DNA of 64,000 nucleotides from Tetrapyrgos nigripes (GCA_013368315.1 JAACJM010000002.1:1302001-1366000), one strand, 5' to 3'. Positions 34,697 through 45,473 are shown, counted from the stretch's first letter. Made by a program: numbers and translations. The notes: generated from the letters alone by a model not told the origin.

Positions 34697-35113
34697 CTTT
34701 TTTTGAATCTCTTTGTGCGTAGAGCCGCAAGGCGACGCACACGTCGTTGGTAGAAAACATTGCGTGAGCAACGTGTTTATACTTGACATTCCAGACTCCC
34801 GCCTTTCTCGTTTTCTTTCAATTCTCCGTCTCCTGCCTTCTTTCGTTCCCCGCCTTTCTCTTTTCCTCCTTCGAACCACATCTGTTCTGCAACCGCCCTT
34901 ACAAGGTCCCTCGCCGTTACCTAAATCGCGTTAAAACTGCCTGCCTTCTGTCTCCTGTGAACTGTCTTCCATTATCGCGTATCGAATCGTCTCATTGTGT
35001 ATTGAGAACCGTCTTTTAAAAACCGCTTATTGTTAACCGTCGTTGTCTTCCACTACTGTCTATAATTGTCTCTTGCCCTCGCCTTTTAAATTGGCTTCGT
35101 GATCGTTACAATC
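34697..35113 (+). other. Gypsy leader
   Basis: Pyrimidine-rich leader between the 5' LTR and gag. No tRNA-type primer-binding site recognised directly after the LTR. Confidence 0.5.
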
Positions 35114-36907
35114 ATGACTGATCTCGCATCTGATTACAGAACCCGAGCTCGAGCCAGAAAGACCGCCGCTGAAGAAGCCGAAGCCATAACCGGTACCTCT
35201 GCCGTCGCTGCTGACCCTGTCGTTCTCTCTGAAGAGACTGGACAGTCATCGACTCCCTCCTCAGCGTTATCGAGTCCTTCTAACGATTTCAACAGCCTCC
35301 CAGATCCCAACGGTCTCCCAGATCTTCCCAAGTCCCCTGACGAGGAACAACCTCCCAACATGGACAAATCTTCCAAGAACCAAAAGTCGTCTGCCACTCC
35401 GACGTCAGATTCGAAACGTCGTGCCAGCTCTGCCTCCTCTGACCGCTCCTCATCGTCCTCCTCGTCCTCTGCATCCTCTGCCCCTGGTTGTCACATGTCG
35501 TCCAACGCAAATAGTTCTTCTGAAGTCTGGGTCAACGGTGGTCCGGGCAAACCTCTGAAGGTATTCATGAGGGACTTGACTGCCCAGCAGTACTCCAACA
35601 TCCGCACCTCCTTCCTACGTTACGCATCATCTCGAAAAGTTCCCCTCACTAGCTTCGAACCCAAGGAGGCTCGCGATCTTTTGGCTGAGTGCTTCACGCA
35701 CGAGGACTCCATGAACTTCTTCTCTGTAAAGAGAGACGAGTTGCATGAAGGATTTGCAGCTGACTTCGAGAACATCGTCTGCTCCCACGTCCTGGGTGTC
35801 AAATGGAAGGAGAACACAGAACGACTCATCACTGGTGCGAACCTCACCAAGTTCAGAGATGAGGACTTCAGCCTGATGTTTAATACATTGATGGCCTACA
35901 ACAAACTACTTGAAGGAACGTCTCGCCACATGAGTGACAGTAGTCTTCTCGTTGCTCTCCGTACCGCTATTGAGCGGGTTCCAGGTGCTGGGTTGAGAGA
36001 CTACTTAGAGGAGAAGAAGGTTCTCGACGTCGAGGCGGGCCAGGACTTAAAGAAGTGGGTGGAGGTCATCACAATCCACGACGCTGAGTAACGCAAATTC
36101 AAGAAGCCTGAACGGGACCGCCTAGAGCGTTTGGAGAAGGCTCTCAGGGCGGCATCGTATTCCAACCAGTCGTTGTCTTCGTCTTCCAGGAACACTGACT
36201 CCTCGTCCAACTCTCACAACCACTACCATTCATCTCGTGCACCTGCCCCTGCTGTCAGTGCTGTCTTTCCTACCGACTGTGCTCCTTACATGTCGGAAGT
36301 CCGTGCGCTTGCAGGTCAGATTGACTTGTATAAGGCAATGCATATGTGTTTCAGCTGCCGCGTTGCGAATGCAGACCACAAAGGATCGAATTGCCCTACC
36401 AAAGCTGTCACACTGCCTCTCACTGTTCCGAACCGTCCTCTAACTCAGGATGACGTTGACTATGTCACCAAGATTTGGAAGGATCATAACAGGCCAGTCT
36501 CACTCAACGCTATCCTCAAACGTAGGACTGCTCCTGCTGTCGCTGCTGTGGGTATGGCTTCGGGTGTCATTGACGACCTAGACGCCTTCCTCGAGGATGT
36601 TCGTGGTCGTTCTCACCCTGTGTCCGCTGTTTTTCCCTCTGCTCGCAACGTCTCTGATGAAGACCTGTACTCCAACACTCATGTCCGTCGTCATTCATCC
36701 TCATGGCCCTTGCCCATGCATGTACCTGGGCGTCGTGGTCGTTGTTCTGACCATTACGATGACTATGCGAACTCTCCGTCCCCTGATAACCGTCGTCGTC
36801 GCTATAGCCCTTCTCCTCGCCATCGTCGTCGCTCTCCCTTGTCGTCGCTCTCCCTCGTCCTTGCCATCTCAAGCTTCTCCAGTGGCCGCCTTGAGCCGTG
36901 TAGATGA
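35114..36907 (+). pseudogene. gag: Gypsy gag, interrupted by one stop codon
   Basis: The capsid/nucleocapsid protein of the retrotransposon. From MTDLASDYRTR it runs through a Ser/Pro-rich N-terminus and a helical capsid-like region, then meets TAA at 36089-36091 directly after ITIHDAE. The same frame continues with KFKKPERDRLERLEKAL, then a nucleocapsid zinc knuckle CFSCRVANADHKGSNC (C-x2-C-x6-H-x4-C), and closes at about 36907 inside an Arg/Ser-rich stretch. A single base change explains the stop; readthrough is possible but unsupported. The pol frame opens in +1 relative to this frame and overlaps its end. Confidence 0.82.
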
Positions 36908-39900
36908 TGAAGAAGACGTAGACTGGATTGAGAATGATGGACCCACAACCCCAAAGGGTCAGAAACCTGCTGCTGGACCACGTAACACAGTTGTGAGTGA
37001 GGCTCCTTTACGACTTCCCCACCTAAACCTGCACGCTGCCCTTGAGGGGCCTGCAACCACATCGCTGTTACTTGTTTCCTTGCTGTTAGACTCTGGCTCA
37101 CATATTGTTTTGATCAGGGATGATCTTGTTGTGTCTCTTGGTCTCCGCTGTTTCCGATTACCGCGTCCTGAACTGATTGGCATTGCAACTACCGACTCCT
37201 CGTCTCCGTCTTGTACCATCGCATTGCATGAATTCGTCAAACTTCACATAACAGATCACTCTAATACTTGGACTTCTCATACTGTCCAAGCGATTGTCAC
37301 CCCGTCTCTTTGTTCTCTGATGATTTTAGGTCTCCCCTTCTTTTCGCATAATAACCTGTCTATTAATTGTGCGGATCGCACGTGTGTCAACTCTAGTACT
37401 GGTATAGATATCCTAGACACCAAGGCATCTGCAGCCCATGTTTTGTCTTCTAAAACCCCTCCTGATAACCGTAGTCCCAAGCAGAAGCGCATCGACATTT
37501 GTAAACTTCGTATAGCTGTAATCCGTGAATTAAAATCATTCCATGATCGAAATCTGTGTTTGCGTGAATCTGAGGAGGTCCATGGTCTAAACGTCGCTGC
37601 CACTGTAAAGGCTCGTCTGGAGACATTGGAAAGCTTGAGTGATTTGGAGAAACGAGCCAACGGCATCAAGGAAAAATTCTCCTCTGTATTCGAGAAAATT
37701 CCCCATGTGTCTGAACTGCCAACTGATATCTTATGCTCCATTAAATTGAAAGATGCTAATAAGACGTTTTCCGCTAGAGCATACTCGTCTCCTCGGAAAT
37801 ACAAAGAAGCATGGTCTACGTTAATTCAGGCACACTTGGATTCTGGCCACATCCAGCCATTGGCATCGGCTACGATGTCACCAGCCTTCTTGATTCCTAA
37901 AGCCAACCCGACTGCCTTGCCTCAGTGGGTCAATGATTATCGTGTCCTAAATGCCAACACTATTCCCGATAGGCATCCTCTGCCGAGGATTGAGGACATA
38001 TTGGCCGACTGCGCCAAAGGACGTATCTGGGGAAAGATGGACATGACGGATTCCTTCTTCCAAACTAGGCTGGATGAAGTGTCGATTCCGTTAACAGTGG
38101 TCAATACTCCACTGGGCTTGTATGAATGGGTTGTGATGCCCATGGGAATTCGGAATGCGCCAGCAATACATCAACACCGAGTGGCATCTGCCTTACGAGA
38201 ATTCATTGGGAAGTTCTGCCATGTTTACCTGGATGATATTATCATTTGGTCAAAGGACGAAGAGGAACATGCTCGTCATGCTGAATTGATTCTCGCAGCG
38301 CTGAAGGAAAACAAGTTGTATTGTAACCCAAAGAAGTATAAATTTTTCCAATTAGAAATTGACTTCCTGGGCCATCATATCTCGTGTAGAGGTGTAGAGG
38401 CACAATCAGGCAAATGCGACGCAGTACTGCATTTTCCGAGACCTCATTCTGCCGCTGCTGTACGTCGATTCCTGGGAATGGTTAGATTTATTGCGGGTTA
38501 CCTTGATAACTTAGCTGAGTATACACGCATATTGACCCCACTGACAAGGAAGGAATGCAATAAAAACTTCCCGGAGTGGTCCTCTGACCACGAAAAGGCC
38601 TTTGTGCAGATTAAAGAACTAGTAGTTGAACGTGCGGCGCTAACAACAATTGACCATGTAAATCCTGGGGACAACAAGATATTTTTGATTTGTGACGCCA
38701 GTAATTGGCGTACGGGCGCGATCTTGGCTTGGGGAAGTGACCTCAAATCTGCTAGACCTGTCAGTTTCGACTCCGCTCAGCTTTCAGGCGCAGAGCTGAA
38801 TTATCCGGTGCACGAAAAAGAATTGCTGGCCATTATTCGTGTGTTAAAGAAATGGAGAGCGGATTGTATTGGCATGAAGGTATACGTACTTACAGATCAT
38901 CGTACCTTAACGAATTTTCATGGCCAGAAGGATCTTAGCACCAGACAGATTCGATGGCAAGAGTTCTTGAGTCAGTATGACTTGGACATTTCTTATTTAC
39001 CTGGTGATGAGAACACCGGAGCAGATGCCTTATCTCGCATTGCACCAGGTTCCTTGCCAGGTGAATCACCCCCATCTCGTCCTAAAGGCACATCTGCGCT
39101 CTGGAGACGTGCGTGTATCACACCCATAATGTCTACCTCCATTGATGTTGAATTCTTGGACGCGATTAAAAAGGGCTACGAGACTGATGATTTTGTAAAG
39201 AAGCTCTCGGAGCTTCCTGCGTTACCTGCGGGTATAGAAAGACGCAATGGCCTTTGGTTTGTTTCAAACAGGTTAGTTATTCCGTCAACAGGCAACTTGA
39301 GGGAGACTCTTTACCGGTTGGCCCATGACAGTACGGGTCATTTCAGTGGGGACAAGTGCTACGCATTTTTGCGCGACTCTTACTATTGGCCAAACATGTG
39401 TAAGAACCTGATCGGTTCTTACGTTCTGTTGTGTCAGGACTGCCAACGTAATAAAGGGAATACTGCAAAGAACCCCAAGGGTCCTCTTCATCCGCTACGT
39501 GTACCTGAAGGTCGGCTCGAGAGTGTCGCATTGGACTTCATTGGTCCTCTTCCCGAAGATGAAGGTTTCAATTGCATTCTATCCATGACAGACAGACTGG
39601 GTGCTGATCTCCAAATCGTGGCAACTCGCACGGATATTTCCGCTGAACAATGCACAGTCTTGTTTCTCAACGAGTGGTATTGTGAGAATGGGTTACCCCT
39701 AGAACTGGTTTCTGACAGGGACAAGTTGTTTATTTCAAAATTTTGGAAAGCGTTCACGACGTTGACAGGTGTGAAGCTGAAGATGTCGTCCGCCTTCCAT
39801 CCTGAAACAGACGGGTCCTCTGAATGGTCGAATAAGACGATTAACCAGTCCTTAAGGTACTACGTTTTGCGACAGCAAAAAGGTTGGGTCAAAGCCCTGC

Positions 39901-40658
39901 CCAAAGTCCATTTCGACATTATGAACGCAGAAAACTCCAGTATTGGAATGTCTATGTTCCAACTAAAGACAGGACGCTCTCCACGCATCCTGCCTCCTCT
40001 GACTCCGCAAACCGAGCCTGGTACCACAGAGGAACTTGATGTTCAAGAGTTCCTGGACCAAATGTTCACCATAGAGCAGGATGCCCGTGATGCCTTGTTC
40101 GCAGCAAAGACTCAACAAGCTGTTCAGGCAGACAAACACAGAGGTTCACCACCTACGTTCAAGGAAGGAGACATGGTGATGTTGTCAACAGCAAACCGCA
40201 GACGACAATATGCCCAAGCAGGTCAAAATCGGGTGGCTAAATTTTTCCCCAGGTTCAACGGTCCTTACAAAGTAATTAAAACTCACCCAGAAACAGATTC
40301 GTACACCCTGGATTTGCACAACATGCCTAAAGTTTTCCTGACATTTTATGTGGCACAGTTGAAACCTTTTGTTCCTAATAACGACAGCGAGTTTCCTGGT
40401 CATGCTCGAATTCCTGCACCGGAACCTGTCCTCGTGAACGGTAAAGCTGAGCATTTCATCGACCGTGTTATTGACTCACGCCGACACAGCTGTGGGTGGC
40501 AGTTTCTGGTTAGATGGGTAGGTGAAGGCCCTGAAGGCAATGAATGGGTTCCCTTCTCATCAATACGTGATTGTGAATGCATTGATGAATGGGCTAAACG
40601 TGGTGGTGCAGGTCCTGAAGAAATGTTCAACAATGAGATTCCTCGACCTACTAACTAA
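36840..40658 (+). CDS. pol: Gypsy pol polyprotein with chromodomain
   Basis: One open frame encodes, in order: aspartic protease (LLLDSGSHIVLIRDD, DSG near 37089), reverse transcriptase (NDYRVLN, GKMDMTDSFFQTRLD, FCHVYLDDIIIWS with YLDD near 38226), RNase H (FLICDASNWRTGAILAWG, VLTDHRTL, ENTGADALSRI), integrase with an HHCC finger (HDSTGHFSG, CQDCQRNKG) and a DD35E core (ALDFIGP, LVSDRDK, GSSEWSNK), and a C-terminal chromodomain (HFIDRVIDSRR, WQFLVRWVG, NEWVPFSSI). The chromodomain places it among chromoviruses, which it helps to target to heterochromatin. All motifs are present and no stop interrupts the frame. It has no ATG of its own at the gag junction; a frameshift from gag is expected. 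Start given is approximate. Confidence 0.93.
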   Translation, partial: CRRSPSSLPSQASPVAALSRVDDEEDVDWIENDGPTTPKGQKPAAGPRNTVVSEAPLRLPHLNLHAALEGPATTSLLLVSLLLDSGSHIVLIRDDLVVSLGLRCFRLPRPELIGIATTDSSSPSCTIALHEFVKLHITDHSNTWTSHTVQAIVTPSLCSLMILGLPFFSHNNLSINCADRTCVNSSTGIDILDTKASAAHVLSSKTPPDNRSPKQKRIDICKLRIAVIRELKSFHDRNLCLRESEEVHGLNVAATVKARLETLESLSDLEKRANGIKEKFSSVFEKIPHVSELPTDILCSIKLKDANKTFSARAYSSPRKYKEAWSTLIQAHLDSGHIQPLASATMSPAFLIPKANPTALPQWVNDYRVLNANTIPDRHPLPRIEDILADCAKGRIWGKMDMTDSFFQTRLDEVSIPLTVVNTPLGLYEWVVMPMGIRNAPAIHQHRVASALREFIGKFCHVYLDDIIIWSKDEEEHARHAELILAALKENKLYCNPKKYKFFQLEIDFLGHHISCRGVEAQSGKCDAVLHFPRPHSAAAVRRFLGMVRFIAGYLDNLAEYTRILTPLTRKECNKNFPEWSSDHEKAFVQIKELVVERAALTTIDHVNPGDNKIFLICDASNWRTGAILAWGSDLKSARPVSFDSAQLSGAELNYPVHEKELLAIIRVLKKWRADCIGMKVYVLTDHRTLTNFHGQKDLSTRQIRWQEFLSQYDLDISYLPGDENTGADALSRIAPGSLPGESPPSRPKGTSALWRRACITPIMSTSIDVEFLDAIKKGYETDDFVKKLSELPALPAGIERRNGLWFVSNRLVIPSTGNLRETLYRLAHDSTGHFSGDKCYAFLRDSYYWPNMCKNLIGSYVLLCQDCQRNKGNTAKNPKGPLHPLRVPEGRLESVALDFIGPLPEDEGFNCILSMTDRLGADLQIVATRTDISAEQCTVLFLNEWYCENGLPLELVSDRDKLFISKFWKAFTTLTGVKLKMSSAFHPETDGSSEWSNKTINQSLRYYVLRQQKGWVKALPKVHFDIMNAENSSIGMSMFQLKTGRSPRILPPLTPQTEPGTTEELDVQEFLDQMFTIEQDARDALFAAKTQQAVQADKHRGSPPTFKEGDMVMLSTANRRRQYAQAGQNRVAKFFPRFNGPYKVIKTHPETDSYTLDLHNMPKVFLTFYVAQLKPFVPNNDSEFPGHARIPAPEPVLVNGKAEHFIDRVIDSRRHSCGWQFLVRWVGEGPEGNEWVPFSSIRDCECIDEWAKRGGAGPEEMFNNEIPRPTN

Positions 40659-40724
40659 TTATATCTTCCATTCCGTGCTTCATTGTTCATTACACACTAC
40701 ATTTTGCTTCAGAACGGGGAGGAG

Positions 40725-40905
40725 TGTAAACGTGTTGTGACGTTGCACAATCACATGATTGTTACAGCCCTATATATATATTAGTCACATACAGTTTGTA
40801 ACTTAACTTTTTACTTTATCTTCAATCACAACGTGTTTTAGATTCTCTCTCGTCGGATCCTCCTCTCGCTCGCTCTTGTGTTCCTGCTCGTATAGCAGGT
40901 TCTCA
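40725..40905 (+). repeat. 3' LTR of the gypsy element
   Basis: 181 bp, TG...CA ends, putative TATA run near 40768-40780. Followed by GTTAA, the target duplication. Confidence 0.95.
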
Positions 40906-41369
40906 GTTAACGGCTCTCGATTGGCGTCGTACCACTGGAAGATTGTTCTTGGGCAAAACATGCGGCTCATCCTTCCAAGACTCTCCTGGTTTGCTTTTCA
41001 ATATCGGTAATTCCTGGTCCTGCACCATTTTTTGCTCAGAGACTAGTACTTGAGCGAGGGGAGATTGAGTCATGGATTCGGACATTGTGACCTTGATCTT
41101 GTACGTGGTCGACGTCAAGGTAAAGGCCTAACCCACGAGGAAATGATGAGGAATGAAGAACCTAAGAAGCTTTTTATTGCTTTGGAGAATAAATACGAGC
41201 CACGGCTCGAGCAGAGGACTTGATCATGCCTTGAGATATCGAAACTCTGGCGGTTTTCCGTGTCTGCGGTATTTTATCCGATTCCGTGAGTTTATCCGTT
41301 GCCGATGAACTGAAGCGATCCGTGGGCATTGTCATCGTGTCCACACATTTATGCACATGCTACAGATTC

Positions 41370-41760
41370 CAAGGGGGTCCGGACCGGGAAATCCCGTACC
41401 GGGGGTTGGTAGGTAGGTTCCTCTGGAGGAGGCGAAAATTTTTTTTTTGACCCCCCCGAAAATGCGCCTTAGAACAATTTTTCGCTCACTGTTGGCAGTA
41501 ATATATGTTGTTCACAATGCATCTAAGGTCTGATAATACTGCTTTGACCACGTTGCAGTCAATTTTTCGTTGAAGGTTCCGTAAAGCTTCTGACTAGCAC
41601 AGCAGTTCAAATAATTTATGTAATCATAAGTCACATGCTATTGCTATATTAAGCAGGTAACCTACTATATAAGGAAGGTAAGGTAGGTAGGTTCCCTTGA
41701 TGGGGGCGCAAATTTTTTTTCCGACCCCCGGTATAATTTAATTCTTTTTGGACCCCCTTG
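41370..41760. mobile_element. hAT-type MITE with perfect 8-bp duplication
   Basis: A 391-bp element with inverted ends CAAGGGGGTCC and its complement. The target duplication ACAGATTC is perfect (41362-41369 and 41761-41768). Both halves contain GGTAGGTAGGTTC near a T run. It sits about 285 bp upstream of the MFS start codon. Confidence 0.9.
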
Positions 41761-42165
41761 ACAGATTCCCAAATGAAACCACGTTGAGAATACGGAAAGG
41801 GATACGAGAAGAGGGAAATGTGCGCGTGGCACGAATGACGAGGCCCAAAATCTGTGAAGAAACGGCATTCTGGAATGAGGGGAGGTGAGTACACATTTCC
41901 GTTTTGATCTATCAATGTCAGGCTGGGCTAACTCGTCTTTTTGCCTCCTTTTTCTCTTCCTTTCCTTGCAATTGCCTGACTGTTATGTTTGGTTTGCGTT
42001 CGCATCCCTATTCCGTCTGGATCTTACGACGATTCCAAGAGTCCAAGACTCGTTTCATCTCATCTCCGAAATAACCGAAACGGCAGATGCACTGTCCACC
42101 TGTCCACTGCCATGTCGGCAGTCCATTCCTTCCTTCTCCTCCTCCTGAATCCTTGTCGCCATAAG

Positions 42166-43020
42166 ATGGTACAATATCACTATGATGAGGTCGGTAACAT
42201 GGCCACATATTTTCTGATAACTTTCCTTGTTTTCATTCTTATATCGCTTACGGTGAGCGCTACGACTACAACTTGACTACAACGCGACTACAACGATTTC
42301 AGGAAACTCAACAAGTTCGTCTCTCTTTTTTCGTATTAGGCGGTTCTGACCAAGTTGCCTTCCTTCTTTCTCCTTACTAACTTGTCTCACTCAACTACTC
42401 CACCGACTCCTTCATGTCCGCGTAACTCAGTCGTCCCGACAAAGTCCGAGCAACTGTAAATAAAGCCGTATGATCAAGTGCCCTTTTACTTGTTTTGGAG
42501 GTGTTACACGGATGTGCTGAATATTTCCTACATCAACATCTACATGACACGTTGCTCCGTCTACCCCAACCCGCCTCCACTCTTCTCTCGCAACTGTCAA
42601 CCTTCCACACGTCTTCCTCGCCCGCTCATATGACCTACTTCCCACCCTTATCCATCCACCCACATCCCAAACCTTCACGAAAAACCGAAAAGCAGTCTCA
42701 CCGACGAAATCATCTGCCGTAACTGGGAACAAAACGGTCGCCCCGACAGACATCCAGTCTCCATGGGCATCGCCATTCCTAGATATCTTGTCGAGGGCTC
42801 AAACCGATACTACGTCCTGGCATTCTACGGAGTTGTTTTTAGTGGTGGTGGTTTGGGTCGAGGCAGAACGAAAGATGCTATCAATGCACAGTCCACTGCT
42901 GCGTTCTTCAAAGGATTCAAGGAGGATTCAGGAATAAGGGATGTGATGGAGGTGTTGGGAAGGGCGTATTGGTATCAGAGGCATGGCACTGACGGTCAGA
43001 AGATTACAGGCAAAACACGT
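42166..43020 (+). pseudogene. Sec63-like pseudogene
   Basis: Sec63 is the ER J-domain subunit of the Sec62/Sec63 translocon. The start (MVQYHYDEVGNMATYFLITF) matches the N-terminal transmembrane segment of fungal Sec63, followed by a GT splice site after ISLT. From about 42694 the frame SLTDEIICRNWEQNGRPD, MGIAIPRYLVEG, RTKDAINAQSTAAFFK and DSGIRDVMEVLGRAY matches the segment after the J domain. Between the two, the J domain is not readable in one frame and no HPD motif survives. The second transmembrane segment is partly lost, and nothing recognisable follows about 43020. It is a truncated, decayed gene copy; the intron-like break suggests DNA-level duplication rather than retroposition. Confidence 0.82.
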
Positions 43021-43482
43021 CTGTGTATGTATCTGTGTCCGTGAAGTCAAACCTTCCTCTCTACGGCCTCTGCACCTGGATCCAGAACTGTGAAAATTGT
43101 GCCTGCTGAAACTAGCACCACAATTGAACATCACGGAGAAGCTTGGTGTGTGTCGGAGACAGACATCAAGCCAAAGAAGTAGAGGCAGGATAAGGGGACT
43201 GTGGTCAGGACAATGTTTTCAGGAAGACTTCAAGATCAAATATCAATGCCACACACCGTGAAAGCATCTCCAGCCCTAAGACATCCTACCCAGCTACCCA
43301 ATTGACCGTAGCACCCCTTCAGCTTGTAGACGCCTTCAATGAACAAGAAAGAGTCATCGTACTCCGAGGAAGAATGGTGGTTGAAGTTCAACCACAAGTG
43401 TGACAGATTCAAGTTGTCACGTTTGCACTCTTTGTTCGCGTTCTTTGTTCATGTTGATGATTTACACATAACTCAACCACGA
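43021..43482. other. No recognisable gene
   Basis: Possibly the unrecognisable 3' remainder of the Sec63 copy. No other structure seen. Confidence 0.4.
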
Positions 43483-44071
43483 TTCATAGGGCTCCTAGCG
43501 GATCGGATGCTGTTCGGATGCGGATCCATCCGCTCGGATGAGTCGTTCAAGAGTGCCAATCCGCATCGGCGGATGGCATCCGTCGGATGACCAGATCATC
43601 CGCGGATGGATGGCTGAAGGTGGCTGACGTAGTAAGAAAAAGGTTTGAAGTTGGTTTTTCGTGGTTTAAGTATCTCTAAGTACAAGTAAATGTAATATAT
43701 GTAAAAATATTGAGCTACTCACAACTGATGACACAGATTATTAGACGGGAATGGTATTGGCCTCTTTGCCGACGAGTTTTCCCATGCAACTGCAATGTTG
43801 AGCAAAGAATTGAGAACGATTCTAACGCGCTGTAAAAGATTTCTGTAAATATTGGTGAGTCTTTGCAACTATACAGTACCTCGGGAAAGCCCGAGATTGA
43901 CCTAAATTGGCAACTCCATCACATTCTCACATACTTCAACCATCCGACGATGAACTACGGATGGACGGATGGTATCCGCCGGATAGTGCACCTCCAGACG
44001 TCCATCCGCCATCCGAATCCGAGGTCTCATCGTCGGATAGGCCCCGGATCATCCGATCCGCTAGGAGCCCT
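43483..44071. mobile_element. hAT-type non-autonomous element rich in CGGATG
   Basis: Inverted ends carry AGGGCTCCTAGCGGATCGGA. Both subterminal zones (about 43490-43615 and 43935-44065) are dense in CGGATG/CATCCG words, as in many hAT elements. AACCACGA occurs just outside both ends (43475-43482 and 44072-44079) and is taken as the 8-bp target duplication; on the left, four extra bases then separate it from the best inverted-repeat start. No transposase. Confidence 0.85.
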
Positions 44072-44336
44072 AACCACGAACCCCCATCATCCGAGTCATT
44101 GACATCTCCCTTGGCCTGTCCTTTGCTTTTTCGTAAGTCTGTTCTCCTTTTACTGAGTTCACGTTATGACTACCTTGCTGCGAGTTTTTGCTAGCAATTT
44201 TTTTGTTCTGTTCCTGAAAGAATGGCAGACTCCGGTGGCATACATAAGGCAAGTAATTCTCATCTGGTGGTTGATCCCACATCTACCCTTCTCCCACTCT
44301 GCTTCCATCTTGATCAAGTCGTTCAGGGCTTTCGGC

Positions 44337-44473
44337 AGCTCTTTTGTCATTTTTTCTGGTCAGACAGTTGATCAACCTTAATCAAGTTGATCAGGCTCTC
44401 AAAAGCTCTTTCTTATTCCTTGTCATCTTTCCTGGTTTGGGCAGTTGATCAGCCTTGATTAAGGCTGATCAGG
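44337..44473 (+). repeat. Two tandem units with GATCAA palindromes
   Basis: Two imperfect units of about 59 and 70 bp each begin AGCTCTTT and end in a palindromic block (GTTGATCA, a short AATCAA or GATTAA centre, then TGATCAGG). Further TTGATCA-type words continue to about 44670. No gene. Confidence 0.6.
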
Positions 44474-44956
44474 ACTTTTGGTGCTCATGCCTTGCTTGAC
44501 CACACTCTGGGTCGAGTAAGGCTTGATCGAGGTTGATTAATGGGCATATTAGTGTTCTGCATATTGTTTTGACTTGGACTTTTTTGAGGGCAGTAGTAGT
44601 TGCAATCAACATGTATTAATGTACATGTATATGGACAGCTGCAATAGAGATTTGATCAGGATTTCAACCTTGAACAACTATGATCTCGGTTGAGTATAAA
44701 CTTAATCAACATTGAGGTGCAGTTTTACAGGGAAAGGGGGGGTGGGGGGTGGAGTAATCTTTGTTGGGACAAAGGAAGAGCTGGAGCAGCTTGAGAAGCT
44801 GGAGGACAAGGGTTCTCATATCACACAATCTACCTCAGAGGACTCGAGAGCCAGGACGTACATGCATATTGCAACATTGCAGTTACTGCCCTTAGATTTT
44901 GGAATCGGTATTAAAAAATGGTAGAAAATATGATATTCCCAAAGAATGATGCTTAC

Positions 44957-45473
44957 CAGTGTTGGCCTTAAGGCCTTAATTAAGGGCACCCAAGGAGCTT
45001 AGGTCATAAATAGTTATTAATGGTTTTTATTTAAGGTCAATTTCAGACTATTTTAAGGGCAGAACCTCGAAATAATTTTAATCTTTGTACTCATCTCCTG
45101 AACCTTCTAATTCCCTGTGGGCGGTCCACTGGGAGCTCATCTTCAGCCTCTTGTTCTTTGCTTGTTGTAGCAGTTTCATTAGCAACATTTCATCTGTTAA
45201 ATTCTATCTACAAAAGTCTGTCTCAGCCTTGCTACAGGATCCTCAGTTGCTGCACCCCCAAAAAGAAGCTCAAGGCTATGAGATAGCCAGTTTCACTGCC
45301 AATGAGAGCTCTCAGGAAGGGGAGTGGATATGGAGATTGAATTGTGGCTGTGCATGTGTTTAGTTAAGGGCATAATTAAGGCTTAAATTCTGAGGAGCCC
45401 AAAGTTAGGGCCTAATTAGAAACCATTTTAAAGCCTTAACATAATTAAGGGCTAGGTCTTAAGGCCAACACTG
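44957..45473. mobile_element. MITE with CAGTGTTGGCC ends
   Basis: A 517-bp element with inverted ends CAGTGTTGGCCTTAAG. Repeated TTAAGGGC/GCCTTAA words fill both subterminal zones. No target duplication matched, so the hAT assignment from the CAGTG start is tentative. No coding capacity. Confidence 0.8.

Larger units (their letters stand above)
32883..40905 (+). mobile_element. Ty3/gypsy chromovirus with full LTRs
   Basis: The element starts TGTAAACG and ends GGTTCTCA, flanked by the 5-bp duplication GTTAA (32878-32882 and 40906-40910). The 3' LTR is 40725-40905 (181 bp), preceded by a polypurine tract GGGGAGGAG. The 5' LTR is 32883-34696 and contains a Tc1/mariner insertion. About ten mismatches separate the LTRs by eye, so insertion is not recent. 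I could not identify a primer-binding site after the 5' LTR. It lies in an intron of the MFS gene in opposite orientation. Confidence 0.95.
30475..41085 (-). pseudogene. DHA2-family MFS transporter with a retrotransposon in its first intron
   Basis: DHA2 proteins are 14-TM proton antiporters exporting drugs or toxic metabolites at the plasma or vacuolar membrane. Exon 1 (40933-41085, start ATG) ends HVLPKNNLPV; exon 2 (32803-32850) continues VFLGLACAAFLSAMDQ; exon 3 gives TIIATALPTIVSNLGGG; exon 4 carries motif A (GKLSDIIGRKP). Further exons give [34 protein letters not shown] and TRTTAVLLITVFLHS, then SGTVGISIGQAVF and the C-terminal TM ending at TGA 30475-30477. Intron 1 would be about 55 nt without the 8 kb insertion. 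An in-frame TGA at 32093-32095 follows GVLTD in a conserved block, and the junction near 32160-32220 does not keep frame with the GT-AG sites I can find. Called a pseudogene on those grounds; a sequencing error cannot be excluded. Confidence 0.85.

Noticed and set aside
34697..34760. tRNA primer-binding site of the gypsy element
   Set aside because: No TGG-starting tRNA complement directly after the LTR; a TGGTAG about 50 nt in does not look like a tRNA 3' end.
32883..41085. Two separate MFS genes left and right of the retrotransposon
   Set aside because: The right piece is only a 51-residue N-terminus that joins in phase to the left piece through one interrupted intron.
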